Assembly (NCBI GenBank): GCA_945862455.1
Contig: CAMAXU010000020.1
Span: forward strand, 1 to 32,000
DNA from: Rickettsia typhi
Lineage (GTDB): Bacteria; Pseudomonadota; Alphaproteobacteria; Rickettsiales; UBA1997
DNA: 32,000 bases
Direction: 5' to 3'
A program made the translations under genes and the position numbers. Every line of letters starts with the position of its first letter. Within the stretch, counting starts at the first letter, position 1. The notes under the pieces are model-generated. The model saw nothing but the letters and a program-made list of their open reading frames with translations, was not told the origin of the DNA and did not search any database. This document shows, in pieces, positions 1-7,651 of this stretch.

Positions 1-502
<502 letters not shown>

Positions 503-508
503 AGAAAA

Positions 509-560
509 GAAATTGATCTTCGGGTCGATTTCCAATACGTAATGATGCTTGCATCATTAC
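509..560 (+). other. Two hairpins directly after 16S rRNA (processing or end-of-transcript structures)
   Basis: Positions 509-518 (GAAATTGATC) pair with 523-532 (GGTCGATTTC) around a TTCG tetraloop, giving a 10-bp stem with two G-T pairs. Positions 539-547 (GTAATGATG) pair with 552-560 (CATCATTAC) around CTTG. UUCG-capped stems are typical of structured rRNA spacers. Neither stem is followed by a T run, so intrinsic termination is not evident. A role in 3' maturation of 16S, or as a barrier between 16S and the next gene, is inferred. Confidence 0.55.
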
Positions 561-638
561 ACAAAAAATAAAAACATGCGGGCTATCGTCTTTGTTTTTC
601 TTAAAAAACGCGAACTAATTCAACTCACGATTATATAT

Positions 639-1013
639 ATGCCACATCTCATCATCGAGCATTCAGCCAATATTTCAAAAAGCTCAATCATAAATTTACA
701 AAAAAATATCCAAAACATCATGAGTGTTGTGGAAGGTAATTTTGATCCTGATCAATGCAAAGCAAGAGCCTTGTCCTTTGATGATTATCTGGTTGGATTG
801 ACCGATCAAACCACTTCTTCTTTTATTCATATAACCTTAAAAGTTTTAACTGGCAGAACCGTTCAGATAAGAAAAAATTTGGCTGAGAAAATTCTAGAAT
901 TTAGCAGAGAGTTTCTTCTTGATTTGAAATTACCAGGTAAGAGACATGAAATTTCCGTTGATATAGTTGAAATGGAACGTGAGACATATCAGAAGTTTGT
1001 AGCTGAGCTATAA
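639..1013 (+). CDS. 5-carboxymethyl-2-hydroxymuconate isomerase (CHMI) family tautomerase
   Basis: A 124-residue protein starting MPHLIIEHSANI, the classic N-terminus of the CHMI/HpaF branch of the tautomerase superfamily. In this family Met is removed and Pro-2 becomes the N-terminal catalytic base. The central block FIHITLKVLTGRT matches the family's FVHMTLKI..GR segment, and total length fits the usual 120-130. The frame is open back to 549, but the start at 639 places the essential Pro second, so it is preferred. In phenylacetate-derived pathways CHMI isomerises 5-carboxymethyl-2-hydroxymuconate. No other gene of homoprotocatechuate breakdown is in view, so the real substrate is unknown. 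It is the first gene after 16S and may be read through from the rRNA promoter. Family sure, substrate unsure. Confidence 0.85.
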   Translation: MPHLIIEHSANISKSSIINLQKNIQNIMSVVEGNFDPDQCKARALSFDDYLVGLTDQTTSSFIHITLKVLTGRTVQIRKNLAEKILEFSREFLLDLKLPGKRHEISVDIVEMERETYQKFVAEL

Positions 1014-1032
1014 AAAACTAACTCAAGCCTGT

Positions 1033-1136
1033 AATGGAGCCCGTCGTTCGACGGGGTGACAAGTTTTTAAATTATCGCATAGTTTTTAAATTATCGCATA
1101 AACTCTACATTTGTTACCCGTCGTTCGACGAGATTC
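1033..1136. repeat. Palindromic intergenic repeat with a 19-bp tandem duplication
   Basis: Positions 1033-1066 read AATGGAGCCCGTCGTTCGAC then GGGGTGACAAGTTT, closely matching the repeat unit at 5408-5442. The core CGTCG-TT-CGACG is self-complementary. A second, degraded arm (GTTACCCGTCGTTCGACGAG) lies at about 1111-1130. Between them the 19-mer AGTTTTTAAATTATCGCAT is present twice in tandem (1062-1080 and 1081-1099). Dispersed palindromes of this general kind are known from Rickettsiales genomes. Function unknown; the fold could stop transcription after the tautomerase gene. Confidence 0.75.
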
Positions 1137-1213
1137 ATACGATCTACATTCAACTGACAAAATTATTCTCAATATTTCACCCTCGATTTAATCAAAAATA
1201 AAAATCGCCAAAA

Positions 1214-1891
1214 ATGTTTGGTAAAAATAAAATCCTAAAACCAGAACTTCACGACGGCTCTTTTCTCGATATTCAAGAAATATTCCCAACTCTTCAGGGC
1301 GAAGGCCCTTACGCTGGTCATCCTTCTGTCTTTATCCGCCTTGGTGGCTGTAATCTGGCATGTGATTTTTGTGATACTGAATTTGAATCTTATCAAAATT
1401 TTTCTTTAGAAAAAATTATCGAAAAAACCATAAAACTTTCAAAAAATACTGAAGGAAAAATTGTCAGAAAATTAATCGTAATCACTGGCGGAGAGCCTTT
1501 GCGCCAGCCAATTGAAAGACTTTGCGCAGAATTAGTAAAATTAAATTTCCTCGTTCAAATCGAAACCAACGGCATCATTTATCGCGACTTGCCACCAGAA
1601 ATAAAAATCATCTGCTCCCCAAAAATCACCAATGAAAAATATTACCAAATCAGATCTGACCTACTCCCGCGCCTCAATGCCCTAAAATTCATAATTTCTA
1701 AAACCCATAAAAATTACCAACAGCCAGCCGAAGTCGGCCAATCAAAATTTTCTATTCCCATTTATCTCCAACCAATGGATGAATATGACGCCACTAAAAA
1801 CAAAGAAAATTTAGAATATACAACGCGTTTATGCGAAGAAGGCGGATATTTCTTATCACTACAAACACATAAGATCTTGGGGATCAGGTAA
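1214..1891 (+). CDS. queE: 7-carboxy-7-deazaguanine synthase QueE (radical SAM)
   Basis: A 225-residue radical SAM enzyme of queuosine biosynthesis, converting 6-carboxytetrahydropterin to 7-carboxy-7-deazaguanine. The signature EIFPTLQGEGPYAGHPSVF (residues 22-40) is typical of QueE. The iron-sulfur motif is C46-x3-C50-x2-C53 in GGCNLACDFCDTEF. ITGGEPLRQP (about residues 89-98) is the SAM-binding GGEP motif, and the C-terminus SLQTHKILGIR matches the family. Length is normal for QueE. No queC, queD or queF lies beside it. The start at 1214 is the first ATG in frame, with no clear Shine-Dalgarno. A short GC stem with a T run lies about 35 bp downstream. Confidence 0.95.
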   Translation: MFGKNKILKPELHDGSFLDIQEIFPTLQGEGPYAGHPSVFIRLGGCNLACDFCDTEFESYQNFSLEKIIEKTIKLSKNTEGKIVRKLIVITGGEPLRQPIERLCAELVKLNFLVQIETNGIIYRDLPPEIKIICSPKITNEKYYQIRSDLLPRLNALKFIISKTHKNYQQPAEVGQSKFSIPIYLQPMDEYDATKNKENLEYTTRLCEEGGYFLSLQTHKILGIR

Positions 1892-1923
1892 TTGAAGATG
1901 AGTTTTAAATAATCTCAAGTAGT

Positions 1924-1943
1924 GGGGTAAGCGCCCCCTTTTT
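1924..1943 (+). terminator. Possible short intrinsic terminator after queE
   Basis: GGGG (1924-1927) can pair with CCCC (1934-1938) across TAAGCG and is followed by TTTTT (1939-1943). The stem is only four pairs, so this is a weak candidate, but its place 33 bp after the queE stop fits. Confidence 0.35.
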
Positions 1944-2600
1944 GCGAACTTTTCTCCGATACCTTCCGAAGTCTTGATTTTCTAAAGCATTTCATGTTCA
2001 CTGAATTTCAGATTTTACTTTTGAAAAAATACAAATTTATTTGCAGATTTTAATTGTTTTTCAAAATGCTGTACCTGAAACTTTATTCGGTGTTGTAATG
2101 GGTGTATTGAGGAAATGAAAGCTCGGTTACAAAAATCTACGCAGATAAATGGACACTGCGAATGAGCCGAAAATGAGCTGCCCTAGATGAGTAAATGAGT
2201 ATGTATAGGATGATGCTGGTCCCAATTCCATGATATTAAATTTATGAAGCTATTAAAAAAACTCAAAGATTTCTCAGCTATTTCGACCGATATTGTTGTA
2301 AATATTCGCAAGACCATTTGCGCCGTTTACATAAGTATCGAAATCTTAAAATGGTTATTCTGAAGATATATTTTGAACTAGGTGGGGATTTCTCCTTACC
2401 TAGTTTGCTTATTCGTTTTGAAATCTGGGGACAAAATAATATTGTTAAATTTAAATCGAAGTTTTGACGAGATGGTTTTGTGGTTTATGTGGCGGTAAGA
2501 TGTTTTACATTCGCGCTTGGAAGCGCAAGATTTTTTCAAAAGCACTTCGTTTGCTAAGAAAAATTAAGCTTATTGTCGAACTCTATTTATAGGTCACCGT
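1944..2600. other. Gene-free stretch of about 650 bp with several small hairpins
   Basis: No frame of useful length and no recognisable protein fragment was found on either strand. The longest plus-strand frame noticed is 39 codons (2244-2363), with no family resemblance. Structure seen: AACTAGGT (2376-2383) pairs with ACCTAGTT (2398-2405) around a loop that can pair further. GCGCT-TGGA-AGCGC (2513-2526) is followed by a T6 run at 2531-2536, so it could end a plus-strand transcript. Positions 2505-2555, read on the minus strand, share short blocks with the 162-bp MITE described below. It may be a decayed gene, a decayed mobile element or an unrecognised small RNA locus. Confidence 0.6.
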
Positions 2601-3347
2601 CTACCCTTTCGACACAATATCCGGAAACGAGCTTCTAAGCGCCGCTTTTGTAACTTCGCGAATATCACCAACTGCTAAATCACCTAAAGTGAAAGGACCG
2701 AATGAAACGCGGATTAGGCGGTTTACCTTTAATCCTAAATGTTCCATAACTTTTCTGATTTCGCGATTTTTGCCTTCTTCGAGCGAAATTTTTAACCAAG
2801 AATTTGAGTTTTTTTCAACTTCAACTTCAACTTTGATCGAGCCATATCTAATGCCTTCAACGGTAATTCCGTTTTCTAATTTCTTTAATCTTTCGTGATT
2901 AACTTTTCCAAAAACGCGAGCGCGATATTTTCGGATCCATTTATTTTTTGGCAATTCCATGTAGCGTGCAAGCTCGCCGCTAGTGGACAAAAGCAAAAGC
3001 CCTTCGGTGTTAAAATCTAATCTTCCAACTGTCACCGTGCGCGGCATGTTTTTGGGTAATAAATCAAAAACAGTTTTGCGATTATGCGGATCTTTCGATG
3101 TTGTTAAAACGCCTTCTGGCTTGTGAAAAAGCCACAAACGAACTGGTTGTTTGGCGTTAATTAATTTATCATCAATTTTAATTGAATGATCTGTAATAAA
3201 AGTTGCAGGACTAGTAATAACCTCGCCATTAACTTTTACGCGACCTTCCAAAATCATTTCTTCCGCTTCTCTTCTCGAGCAATATCCAGCTTGGGCGATT
3301 ACTTTTGCAATTCTGATTCCTTTTTCTTCAGCTTTTATTTCAGTCAT
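2601..3347 (-). CDS. rluB: 23S rRNA pseudouridine synthase, RluB/RsuA family
   Basis: A 248-residue RsuA-family enzyme that isomerises a uridine in rRNA; RluB modifies 23S U2605. An N-terminal S4 RNA-binding domain (RIAKVIAQAGYCSRREAEEMI, residues about 12-32) is followed by the catalytic domain with GRLDFNTEGLLLLS, whose Asp111 is the expected nucleophile, and the C-terminal EGKNREIRKVMEHLG motif. The frame extends to 3404, but that start would overlap the upstream gene by 44 bp and add a Lys-rich tail. ATG at 3347 lies 13 bp after the upstream stop and starts just before the S4 domain, so it is preferred. It is last in the minus-strand block. RluB is favoured over RluE or RluF by the S4 domain and length. 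Confidence 0.9.
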   Translation of the reverse strand: MTEIKAEEKGIRIAKVIAQAGYCSRREAEEMILEGRVKVNGEVITSPATFITDHSIKIDDKLINAKQPVRLWLFHKPEGVLTTSKDPHNRKTVFDLLPKNMPRTVTVGRLDFNTEGLLLLSTSGELARYMELPKNKWIRKYRARVFGKVNHERLKKLENGITVEGIRYGSIKVEVEVEKNSNSWLKISLEEGKNREIRKVMEHLGLKVNRLIRVSFGPFTLGDLAVGDIREVTKAALRSSFPDIVSKG

Positions 3348-3360
3348 TTTTTTTATTTTT

Positions 3361-4119
3361 TTAAGATTGCTTCGAATCTTTATATTTTTTTGCCGCTTCA
3401 ACAAAAGCTACAAAGATTTTTTTATCGGCGTCAGTTACTTCAAATTCTGGATGCCATTGTACGCCAATGCAAAAAGGATGTCCTAGTTTTTCAACCGCTT
3501 CGATCACGCCATCAGTAGCTCGGGCTGAAACTCGCAAGCCTTCACCAGGATTTTTTGCTGCCTGATGATGCGAAGAATTAGTTTTAATTTTTTCTTCACC
3601 GACAATTGAAAAAAGTTTAGAATTTCTCTCAATTAAAATATCGTGATAAGGTATTTTATAGTCACTAAAACCCGCAATATGGCTTTGTTCATGATCCATA
3701 AATTGTTCTTCATCAGGAATATGTTGAATCACTTTTCCGCCATGCAAAACATTAATTAATTGCATGCCGTTGCAAATTCCAAACAAAGGAATATTGGTTT
3801 TAATTGCTTTGCTTCCAAGTTCGTATTCGAAGTTCTCGCGAACGTCGTTTAATTTTACAGTTGGGTGAATTTGTTTTTCGCCGTAACGTTTTGGATGAAT
3901 ATCAAAATATCCTCCAACCACAACCAGACCGTCGAGAGAATCTAGATAAGAATCAATTAAATCATAATCGTAAGTTAAAATAATTGCAGCTCCTCCGGCA
4001 TTATTTATCATTTCAACATAATTAGCGCGCAATGCATAATAATTGCGGCTTGAATAGCCGTTCGGGCATCCATCTTTATAGTCCGGAACAATTCCAATTA
4101 ATGGTCTAGTTGTTTTCAT
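3361..4119 (-). CDS. Class I glutamine amidotransferase-like hydrolase (peptidase C26, PuuD-like)
   Basis: A 252-residue gamma-glutamyl hydrolase-type protein. The nucleophile elbow is FGICNGMQL with Cys116, and the other triad residues are His223 and Glu225 in GVQWHPEFE; spacing matches PuuD (Cys114/His222/Glu224 in E. coli). VVGGYFDIHPKRYGE (about 68-82) corresponds to the substrate-loop region of the family. PuuD cleaves gamma-glutamyl-GABA, but many relatives cleave other gamma-glutamyl amides. The gene starts 6 bp after the gshA stop, so the two are probably co-translated. A role in turnover of gamma-glutamyl compounds or glutathione is therefore inferred. No other putrescine-pathway gene is nearby, so a strict PuuD role is doubtful. 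Confidence 0.85.
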   Translation of the reverse strand: MKTTRPLIGIVPDYKDGCPNGYSSRNYYALRANYVEMINNAGGAAIILTYDYDLIDSYLDSLDGLVVVGGYFDIHPKRYGEKQIHPTVKLNDVRENFEYELGSKAIKTNIPLFGICNGMQLINVLHGGKVIQHIPDEEQFMDHEQSHIAGFSDYKIPYHDILIERNSKLFSIVGEEKIKTNSSHHQAAKNPGEGLRVSARATDGVIEAVEKLGHPFCIGVQWHPEFEVTDADKKIFVAFVEAAKKYKDSKQS

Positions 4120-4125
4120 AAATCT

Positions 4126-5373
4126 CTATGAATTTTTACTTGAAATATTGGTGCTGTTTTCAACAGCAGAAGCGAGCGCTGCAAGCCTTGCAATTACTGA
4201 GTAAATTGCAGGAATTTTATTTTTTTCCAATCCTAATTTTAATTGTGTTTCAGATAATTTTTCTAAATCAAAAAAGCTTGCGCCGGCTGCGTTTAAGCTG
4301 ATTTTTTCGTCACGATTTTCATTAACCCGAAATAAGTTTCCCACAATTTCGCCGCCAATCATGTAAATCATTGGTTCGGCAATTTTATCATCAATACGAT
4401 CTACAGTTTTAATTCCTTCTTGGACCATCACTTGTGTATTTTGAACGGCACCTTTGAGCATATTCATTTTATTGCGTTCTTTTTTATTTATCTCCAAAAC
4501 TTCTGCACTAGAAAAAACGGGCCAAACCGCGATTCCGTAAGTTCCATTATCAGCTTTGATGTAGCAATAAGGCTCATCTGAAATACCATATTGTTGATAT
4601 TTTTCTTTTAAATCACTGATAATTTTATCAACATGCGCTGCTAAACATTCAAGGCCAGTTTGTTCTTTAAAATCCACTTTTTTGCATACGGCGTGAAAGG
4701 AAGAAATTAGCCAAGGATCAATTTCAATAATTTGTGCTAATTCAACAGCCAGTTGGTTATAAATATCAAAATGATGTGATTTGGTGCGTGAATGCCAGCC
4801 TAAATTTTCTGATGGAATAATTGGCGATGAAAGATTTTTGAGAATTTCAGAAATTCCGTCAGTTAAATCATTGTTTAGAACAATTAGATCTGGTTCAAAA
4901 CCTTCTTTGCTGGCAATTTTATCGCCATTTTTTTGTAAAGGATGAATCGTAACAAAATGACCATTTTCTAGGTCAATTGTAGTTTTCTCAATTATTTCAG
5001 AAGATAAAGTTCCAATAATAACCTCTCTTTTAGAACTTAAAATTTCCTGCAAATAAAAAACATTTTCCAAATAACGCAAATTGCGGGTGTGGCTTTCTGG
5101 TAAAATTAAAATCTTTTTTGCTTGAGGAAAATGTGCTGATAAAAAATTATCGGCGATAGATTTAGCTTTTTGCCTTGAAACATCAGAAAGGTTGTTAAAT
5201 CCAGCTGGAAAGCAGTTTGTATCAACTGGTGCAATTTTTATTGCGCTGTGACGCAGATCAATTGAATTATAAAAAATTGGTGGATTTTCACGAAATTTTT
5301 GCGCAAAAAAATCTTCAATTTTTTGGTGATTTTCGCTGATTTTTTGTGAAAGAATTTCGGTGATTTTTTGCAT
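4126..5373 (-). CDS. gshA: Glutamate-cysteine ligase, ATP-grasp type (Acidithiobacillus-like GshA)
   Basis: A 415-residue protein of the GshA type first defined in Acidithiobacillus ferrooxidans and shared by several proteobacteria. It joins glutamate and cysteine as the first step of glutathione synthesis. Recognised blocks are YNSIDLRHSAIKIAPVDTN near residue 35-55 (substrate region), ILPESHTRNLRYLENV, YIKADNGTYGIAVW (ATP-grasp-like nucleotide loop), AEPMIYMIGGEIVGNLFRVN and SLNAAGASFFDL near the C-terminus. It is unrelated in sequence to the E. coli GshA fold type. It is followed 6 bp later by the amidotransferase gene. No gshB is in the window. A palindrome cluster lies directly upstream, so this gene probably has its own promoter or depends on read-through. 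Confidence 0.9.
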   Translation of the reverse strand: MQKITEILSQKISENHQKIEDFFAQKFRENPPIFYNSIDLRHSAIKIAPVDTNCFPAGFNNLSDVSRQKAKSIADNFLSAHFPQAKKILILPESHTRNLRYLENVFYLQEILSSKREVIIGTLSSEIIEKTTIDLENGHFVTIHPLQKNGDKIASKEGFEPDLIVLNNDLTDGISEILKNLSSPIIPSENLGWHSRTKSHHFDIYNQLAVELAQIIEIDPWLISSFHAVCKKVDFKEQTGLECLAAHVDKIISDLKEKYQQYGISDEPYCYIKADNGTYGIAVWPVFSSAEVLEINKKERNKMNMLKGAVQNTQVMVQEGIKTVDRIDDKIAEPMIYMIGGEIVGNLFRVNENRDEKISLNAAGASFFDLEKLSETQLKLGLEKNKIPAIYSVIARLAALASAVENSTNISSKNS

Positions 5374-5407
5374 TATTATTTTTGATTATTTCTTCGTTTA
5401 AAACCCG

Positions 5408-5592
5408 AATGGACCCCGTCGTGAAGACGGGGTGACAAGTTTAGAAGTATGTACATCAAACATACTCAGTGTCACCCCGTCTTCCTCAGTGTTACCGCGT
5501 CTTCCTCAGTGTCACCCAACCTTCCAGCCATAATCAGTGTCACCCAACCTTCCAGTCATACTCAGTGTCACCCCGTCTTCACGACGGGGTCC
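5408..5592. repeat. Nested palindrome array: 26-bp inverted arms enclosing tandem units
   Basis: A 26-bp arm at 5411-5436 (starting GGACCCCGTCGTGAAGACGG) has its exact reverse complement at 5567-5592. Each arm is also its own hairpin: ACCCCGTC pairs with GACGGGGT around GTGAA or TTCAC. Between the arms are tandem units starting CTCAGTGT or ATCAGTGT: 20-bp units at 5465-5484 and 5485-5504, 28-bp units at 5505-5532 and 5533-5560, and a final unit (5561-5592) running into the right arm. The left arm plus GACAAGTTT is the same element as at 1033-1066. It sits between the stop of the NDUFS4-like gene and the start of gshA, where it could terminate transcription or act as an mRNA-stabilising fold. 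Confidence 0.9.
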
Positions 5593-5610
5593 ACTCGGTC
5601 TTAATTATAA

Positions 5611-5895
5611 CTACCCAGTAAAATTTGCTGCGTAAGATTTTTTGGTTACAAGCATTTTTTTCGGCTCTTCAACTTCATATTCAAATCCACTTTTTTCTGC
5701 GAATTTTATTGCCTCCTCTTTGCTTGCAAAAACAAATCCTAATTGCGAAGAAGTGTTACTTGCCGAAACCCAGCCAGTAACTGAACTGATCGATCGAATA
5801 TTTTTTTCCTCAATTGGTTCCATTAACCATTTTTTAGTATTCCTTTTTCCTGATTGCATCGCCGATTTTGTCGGGCGAAAAATTTTTACTTTCAT
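5611..5895 (-). CDS. NADH dehydrogenase accessory subunit, NDUFS4 family
   Basis: A 94-residue protein of the ETC complex I NDUFS4-like family, an accessory subunit of respiratory complex I known from alphaproteobacteria and mitochondria. The match runs the whole length: MKVKIFRPTKSAMQSGKRNT corresponds to the A.IYRPAK.AMQSG opening, TKKWLMEP follows, GWVSASNTSSQLGFVFASKEEAIKFAEKSG is the central motif (usual GW..S.D...Q....F..KE.AI.YAE..G), and KKSYAANF matches the terminal SYADNF. The frame continues upstream to 5973, but ATG at 5895 gives the family N-terminus and lies 13 bp after the ggt stop. The other nuo genes are not here. The family assignment is secure. Confidence 0.92.
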   Translation of the reverse strand: MKVKIFRPTKSAMQSGKRNTKKWLMEPIEEKNIRSISSVTGWVSASNTSSQLGFVFASKEEAIKFAEKSGFEYEVEEPKKMLVTKKSYAANFTG

Positions 5896-5908
5896 ATTTA
5901 AATAAATT

Positions 5909-7651
5909 TTAAAAACCAACAGCAACGCCCTCTCTTCTGGGATCAGCGCCACCTTCGATTTTGTTTTTATCAATTGTAATTGCGTGAATTCCGCTCGTAA
6001 TTTCGATCACTTTTGTTTTGTGACCCATTTTTTTTAGCTCAGGTTCTAATTTAATAATTTCCTGATTTTTTTCCAGTTCGATTATGTTATTTAAAACTAC
6101 AAATGTTGGAATGGAAATTGATTCTTGAGCATTAAGTCTAAAATCCAAATGATTGATGATGGTTTTGGCAACAAACTGAATAATTCTAGGTCCTCCCGGA
6201 GATCCAACAATCATGATTAATTTGTCTTTTTCATCAAAGACAAAAGTTGGTGACATTGAACTGCGCGGCTGTTTGCCCGGCTCCAAACGATTCGCAACTA
6301 ACTTGCCATTTTTTATCGGCTCAAAAGAAAAATCAGTTAGTTGATTGTTTAACATAAATCCATCGACCGAAATTGCCGAACCAAAAAAATATTCAATCGA
6401 GCTCGTCATTGAAACAGCATTTCCCTTAGCATCAATAACTGATAAATGAGTTGTGGAAGGAAGTTCAATAGCTCGATTATTGATCACAGAATTTTGTTTG
6501 TAGATAAATTTACCAGGTTCAATTTTATCAATTGCTTTATTTGGATCAATTAATTCAGCGCGTTTTGCCAAGTAATCCTTATCTAACATTTTATGAATTG
6601 GAACATCTGTTGTGTCAGCTAAATATTGATTGCGATCGGCATAAGCCAAACGAGTTGCTTCGGAAATTAAGTGAATTGCTTCAACGGAATTTGGTTTAAA
6701 TTTTGACAAATCAAAATTTTCTAAAATTCCCATAATTTGCAAAAGTGTCACGCCGCCGGCAGGTAATGGCATTGTGCATATTTTGTATTTTTTGCGGTAA
6801 GTGTCGCACAGCAAATCACCGGTTTTGATTTGGTAATTTTTCAAATCATCAAAAGATAAATAACCGGCATTAATTTTTGAGTTTTGTACTGCGTTTGCAA
6901 TATCATGCGCGATCTCTCCTTTGTAAAAGGGATCAATTCCTTCCTTTGAAATTATTCTCAGCGTTTTTGCCATTTTTGGATTGGTGATTTTATCGCCAGC
7001 TTTGAAAGCTTTGCCATTTTTATCGAGATAAATTTCAGCAGTTTCATTAAAATCTTTTAAGTAAGAAATATTTGACGATAAAATATGAAATCTATTGCTG
7101 GCAATAAAACCGTCATTAGCGATTTTTATTGCTGGTTGAAAAAGTTTTTCCCAAGATAATTTTCCATATTTTTTATGAGCTTCCGCCATTGCCATTAAAA
7201 GTCCGGGCGTTCCAACTGAAAGGCCGCCGCGCACTGCGTCATTAAAATCGCGGGGCTTGCCATTTTTATCTAAAAACATATCGCTTTTAGAATTTTTAGG
7301 CGCGGTTTCGCGTCCATTAAAATAAATGGTTTTGCCGCTTTTTTTATCATAATAAAGAATGAAAGCGCCGCCGCCAATTCCAGAAGATTGTGGTTCAACA
7401 ATATTTAAAACTAACTGCGCCGCAATTGCAGCATCAATGGCATTTCCGCCTTGCGCCATAATGTCAGAACCGGCGCGGCTTGCAATTTCATTGCCAGAAG
7501 AAATCATGAATTTTTTTCCCGCGACAACTTTTAAATCACGAAAACCAGAATCGGGTTCACCAATCCAAATGTCAGAAAGACTAAAGTTTGAGGCTTTGTG
7601 ATTACAGGCTGCGAGCAATAAAAATGAACAAATTATAAAATATTTTTTCAT
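5909..7651 (-). CDS. ggt: Gamma-glutamyltransferase (GGT), predicted lipoprotein
   Basis: A 580-residue N-terminal nucleophile hydrolase that transfers or hydrolyses the gamma-glutamyl group of glutathione. It is made as a precursor that cuts itself before the catalytic Thr, here Thr400 in PSTTHLSVIDAKGN. Other family marks are GGNAIDAAIAAQLVLNIVEP, SGIGGGAFILYYD, NGRETAP, SMSPTFVF and VGSPGGPRII. The N-terminus MKKYFIICSFLLLAAC is a lipoprotein signal with lipobox LAAC (Cys16), so the enzyme should be membrane-anchored on the periplasmic side; most studied GGTs are soluble periplasmic proteins. The start at 7651 is fixed by a 4-bp ATGA overlap with the ccmF stop, implying translational coupling. 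The 20-residue upstream extension of the frame is rejected for that reason. Confidence 0.95.
   Translation of the reverse strand: MKKYFIICSFLLLAACNHKASNFSLSDIWIGEPDSGFRDLKVVAGKKFMISSGNEIASRAGSDIMAQGGNAIDAAIAAQLVLNIVEPQSSGIGGGAFILYYDKKSGKTIYFNGRETAPKNSKSDMFLDKNGKPRDFNDAVRGGLSVGTPGLLMAMAEAHKKYGKLSWEKLFQPAIKIANDGFIASNRFHILSSNISYLKDFNETAEIYLDKNGKAFKAGDKITNPKMAKTLRIISKEGIDPFYKGEIAHDIANAVQNSKINAGYLSFDDLKNYQIKTGDLLCDTYRKKYKICTMPLPAGGVTLLQIMGILENFDLSKFKPNSVEAIHLISEATRLAYADRNQYLADTTDVPIHKMLDKDYLAKRAELIDPNKAIDKIEPGKFIYKQNSVINNRAIELPSTTHLSVIDAKGNAVSMTSSIEYFFGSAISVDGFMLNNQLTDFSFEPIKNGKLVANRLEPGKQPRSSMSPTFVFDEKDKLIMIVGSPGGPRIIQFVAKTIINHLDFRLNAQESISIPTFVVLNNIIELEKNQEIIKLEPELKKMGHKTKVIEITSGIHAITIDKNKIEGGADPRREGVAVGF

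Noticed and set aside
2244..2363. 39-codon frame (MKLLKKLKDFSAIS start) in the gene desert
   Set aside because: No ribosome binding site, no recognisable motif, and the length is expected by chance.
5465..5592. Spaced repeats read as a possible CRISPR array
   Set aside because: The units are adjacent without unique spacers, vary in length and are derived from the palindrome arm; no cas genes are present.
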